Assembly: GCA_017302655.1 (NCBI GenBank) | Contig: JAFLDE010000040.1 | Coordinates: forward strand, 1-35,421 | Length of the DNA: 35,421 bases | Reading direction: 5' to 3' | Source: Burkholderiales bacterium | Lineage (GTDB): Bacteria; Pseudomonadota; Gammaproteobacteria; Burkholderiales; Burkholderiaceae_C | Part shown: one piece after another, positions 33,519-35,421 of the stretch | How the letters are laid out: every line of letters starts with the position of its first letter | How positions within the stretch are numbered: position 1 is the first letter of the stretch | Made by a program: the position numbers and the translations under genes | Notes under the pieces: model-generated | The model's database searches: none | What the model saw: the letters and a program-made list of their open reading frames with translations, nothing else | What the model was told of the DNA's origin: nothing

Positions 33519-34060
33519 TACTTCTTGAGCCCCAGGGCCAGCCAGCCCCCGATGCCGAGCCGTTGCAAAGTCTCGATATTGGCCTCGAAGATGCGCTCGG
33601 CCTCGGGGAAGGCCTCGACGGCGCGGTCGATGCTGCTCTCGCGCAGCAGGTGCAGCGTGGGGTAGGGCGAACGGTTGCTGTAGTTGGTGATGTCGTCGGC
33701 CTTCGTGCCCTCGAACTGGTACTGCGGGTGAAAGCTCGCCACCTGCAACTCGCCGGCCAGCCCCAGTTCCTCCACCAAGGCGTCGGCGGCATCCAGGAAG
33801 TCGTTGTAGTCCAGGAAGTCGGTGAGCACCTGCGGGTGGATGAGCAGGGTGGTTTCCACCTGCTCCGGGTCTGCGTCGTGCAGGGCGTTCAACTCGCGGC
33901 CCAGGTCGTAGATCAGCGCCTCGACCGTGTCGGCCCGGCTGACCACGTAACGCAGCTTGCCCTGCACCTGCACCGCCTTTGCGAAGGGGCAGAGGTTGAG
34001 CCCGATCACCGCCTGATCGACCCAATGCCGCGTGTCGGCAAGAACTTGTGCGTCATCCAT
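33518..34060 (-). CDS. DUF1415 family protein
   Basis: A 180-residue soluble protein of the DUF1415 family, function unknown. Recognisable family stretches are HWVDQAVIGLNLCPFAKAVQ near the N-terminus, TTLLIHPQVLTDFLDYNDFL, VASFHPQYQFEGTKADDITN, YSNRSPYPTLHLLRESSIDR and the end LGIGGWLALGLKK. Conserved Cys, His and Asp residues (CPFAK; SFHPQYQF; DDITNYSNRSPYPTLH) suggest an enzyme or metal site, but none is proven. Its ATG at 34060 overlaps the M20 gene end by 8 nt, and its stop overlaps the nucleotidase start, placing it in a tightly coupled trio. Confidence 0.9.
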   Translation of the reverse strand: MDDAQVLADTRHWVDQAVIGLNLCPFAKAVQVQGKLRYVVSRADTVEALIYDLGRELNALHDADPEQVETTLLIHPQVLTDFLDYNDFLDAADALVEELGLAGELQVASFHPQYQFEGTKADDITNYSNRSPYPTLHLLRESSIDRAVEAFPEAERIFEANIETLQRLGIGGWLALGLKK

Positions 34061-35234
34061 TCAGGTAGCGCTCCGCCAGTTGCACCCACATGGTGCCGCC
34101 CACCGGAATGAGGGCGTCGTTGAAGTCGTAGCTCGGGTTGTGCAGGGTGCAGGGGCCGGCACCGGCCAGCTCCGGCCGGTGCGCGCCGTCGCCATTGCCG
34201 ATGAGGAAGTAGCAACCCGGCTTCTCCAGCAGGTAGTAGCTGAAGTCCTCGGCACCCATGGTCGGCTCGAAGTGGCTGACCTTGGCGCCCATCTCGGTCA
34301 GCGCCTGGCGCACGAAGTCCGTCTCCGCTACATGGTTCACCGTCGGCGGGTAGTTGCGGTGGAACTCGAAGTCCACCGCCAGTTCGAAAGCCGCGGCCAA
34401 GCCTTGGCTGAGTTCGCGCATGCGCTGCTCGATCAGGTCCAGCACCGGCAGCGTGAAGGTGCGCACCGTACCCTGCAGCTCCACGCTCTCCGGGATCACA
34501 TTGGTCGCCTCGCCAGCGTGGATCATGGTCACCGAGATGACCCCGGTGTCGATGGGCCGCATCGTGCGCGTGAGGATGGTCTGGAAGGCCTGCACCAGCT
34601 GGCAGGCCACCGGCACCGGGTCGCGGCCCAGGTGCGGCATGGCGCCATGTGCGCCCTTGCCCTTGAGCACGATGCGGAACTCGTTGCTGCTGGCGAACAC
34701 CGGTCCCGGCGCCAGCGCGAACTCGCCCGCCGCCAGGCCCGGCCAGTTGTGCGCGCCGAAGATGGCGTCCATCGGGCAGCGCTCGAACAGACCGTCCTTG
34801 ATCATCTCGCGCGCCCCGCCGCCGCCCTCTTCGGCCGGTTGGAAGACCAGGTAGACCGTGCCGTCGAAATTGCGGTAGCGGCTGAAGTGCCGGGCCGCGG
34901 CCAGCAGCATGGCGGTGTGGCCGTCGTGGCCGCAGGCGTGCATGCGGCCGGGGTAGCTGCTGGCGTGGGCGAAGCGGTTGACTTCGGTCATCGGCAGCGC
35001 GTCAATGTCGGCACGCAGACCCACCGCCCGCGGGCTGTTGCCGTTTTGCACCACGCCCACCACGCCGGTCTTGCCCAGGCCGCGAATGACCGGAATGCCC
35101 CAGCCCTGCAGCAGCGAGGCGATCAGGTCGCTGGTGCGCTGCTCGTTGAAGCACAGCTCGGGATGGCGGTGGATGTCGCGCCGGATGGCGCTGAGTTCCT
35201 CGCCAGCGGCGAGCAGGTCGTCAAACAGTTTCAT
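34053..35234 (-). CDS. M20 family amidohydrolase (hippurate hydrolase/aminoacylase-like)
   Basis: A 393-residue cytosolic metallohydrolase of the M20D group that hydrolyses N-acyl amino acids or related amides. Metal-site motifs are RDIHRHPELCFNEQRTSDLI, RMHACGHDGHTAMLLAAARH, VFQPAEEGGGGAREMI, GAHNWPGLAAGEF, and MGAEDFSYYLLEKPGCYFLIGNG near the C-terminus. The dimerisation domain is in the middle (GKGAHGAMPHLGRDPVPVAC). The ATG at 35234 gives the usual MKLFDDLLAAGEELSAIRRD start; upstream ATGs at 35258 and 35291 would enter the acnB fragment. The ATG overlaps a TGA in another frame (ATGA, 35234-35231), which looks like the relic stop of a former upstream neighbour. The substrate is unknown. 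Confidence 0.92.
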   Translation of the reverse strand: MKLFDDLLAAGEELSAIRRDIHRHPELCFNEQRTSDLIASLLQGWGIPVIRGLGKTGVVGVVQNGNSPRAVGLRADIDALPMTEVNRFAHASSYPGRMHACGHDGHTAMLLAAARHFSRYRNFDGTVYLVFQPAEEGGGGAREMIKDGLFERCPMDAIFGAHNWPGLAAGEFALAPGPVFASSNEFRIVLKGKGAHGAMPHLGRDPVPVACQLVQAFQTILTRTMRPIDTGVISVTMIHAGEATNVIPESVELQGTVRTFTLPVLDLIEQRMRELSQGLAAAFELAVDFEFHRNYPPTVNHVAETDFVRQALTEMGAKVSHFEPTMGAEDFSYYLLEKPGCYFLIGNGDGAHRPELAGAGPCTLHNPSYDFNDALIPVGGTMWVQLAERYLNG

Positions 35235-35247
35235 GCGTTGGTCTCGC

Positions 35248-35421
35248 TCACAGTCCATTGCAGGCAGCCGGCCGCCTGGAGCACGCTCCACGCCTCCGGC
35301 CCATCAGCGCGCAGACGGCGGCGAGTTCGGCCGAGCCGAGATAGACGTTGGTGTCGATGCCGAGACGGTTCGGGAAGTTGCGCGTCGAGGTCGACATCGC
35401 CGTGCTGCCCTTGCGGATCTG
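35248..35421 (-). pseudogene. acnB: Aconitate hydratase B C-terminal region, truncated at its 3' end (5' end outside window)
   Basis: The frame entering from the right edge encodes QIRKGSTAMSTSTRNFPNRL, then GIDTNVYLGSAELAAVCALMGR. This closely matches the C-terminal part of AcnB, the TCA-cycle aconitase, where the (S/T)MSTSTRNFPNRLG stretch binds substrate. In AcnB the chain continues from this point with an IPT..EY segment and a further 40 or so residues. Here it changes near 35295 to unrelated RRGACSRRPAACNGL and stops at TGA (35250-35248). Loss of the C-terminal tail suggests a deletion or recombination joint, or an assembly error. The bulk of the gene lies outside the window, so whether the product is active cannot be judged. 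Confidence 0.7.

Overview
The window is a high-GC, gene-dense chromosomal segment that fits a betaproteobacterium of the order Burkholderiales (Rubrivivax/Roseateles/Inhella-like; lineage is inferred from gene content, order and protein similarity from memory, not from a search). Supporting signs are the blocks yggS-pilT-pilU, rsmI/yraN/diaA/dolP, tldD-aroG, rplM-rpsI-erpA-anmK-M23 peptidase-tyrS, the fused indolepyruvate ferredoxin oxidoreductase, PEP-CTERM proteins, DUF1415 and a GC-rich Burkholderiales-type palindromic repeat. No tRNA, rRNA, phage, insertion sequence or CRISPR array was seen. No stretch longer than 300 bp lacks a gene; the longest gaps are 4720-4991 and 27961-28218.

Layout. 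1-442 (-) is the N-terminus of a HlyD/MacA-type efflux adaptor behind what looks like a sigma-54 promoter with an upstream palindromic operator. 530-4096 (-) is a fused indolepyruvate ferredoxin oxidoreductase carrying an in-frame repeat insertion. 4225-8285 (+) holds an orphan cheZ and a large Oar-like TonB-dependent receptor, ending in a strong terminator. 8341-9000 (-) is the PLP-homeostasis gene yggS. 9042-12698 (+) runs pilT, pilU, a 3-hydroxyisobutyrate-dehydrogenase-like gene and DUF924; three hairpins lie around the pilT-pilU junction. 12695-14318 (-) is yraN, a diaA-like SIS gene and a dolP-like lipoprotein gene, divergent from rsmI (14317-15222, +). A small secreted protein (-) and tldD (+) follow. 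A Phe-rich leader peptide and attenuator (17135-17260) precede the DAHP synthase gene aroG. A secreted M3 oligopeptidase (-) faces htpG (+), which has a good sigma-32 promoter. srkA and a GNAT gene (-) diverge from rplM-rpsI and erpA (+). anmK and an M23 peptidase (-) diverge from tyrS plus a small membrane protein (+). The last 5.7 kb, all on -, hold two PEP-CTERM proteins (one an extracellular nuclease), a 5'-nucleotidase, DUF1415, an M20 amidohydrolase and a truncated acnB end.

How it works together. Most genes are housekeeping: translation (rplM, rpsI, tyrS, rsmI), Fe-S assembly (erpA), proteostasis (htpG, srkA, M3 peptidase, tldD), cell wall and envelope (anmK, M23, dolP), and motility (pilT, pilU, cheZ). 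The most informative regulatory feature is the Phe-codon leader, whose mutually exclusive hairpins would tie aroG expression to charged tRNA-Phe. The accessory content is the TonB receptor, the sigma-54 efflux promoter and the PEP-CTERM nuclease operon. Genes are packed tightly: six convergent pairs end within 7 bp of each other or overlap, with no intrinsic terminator between them.
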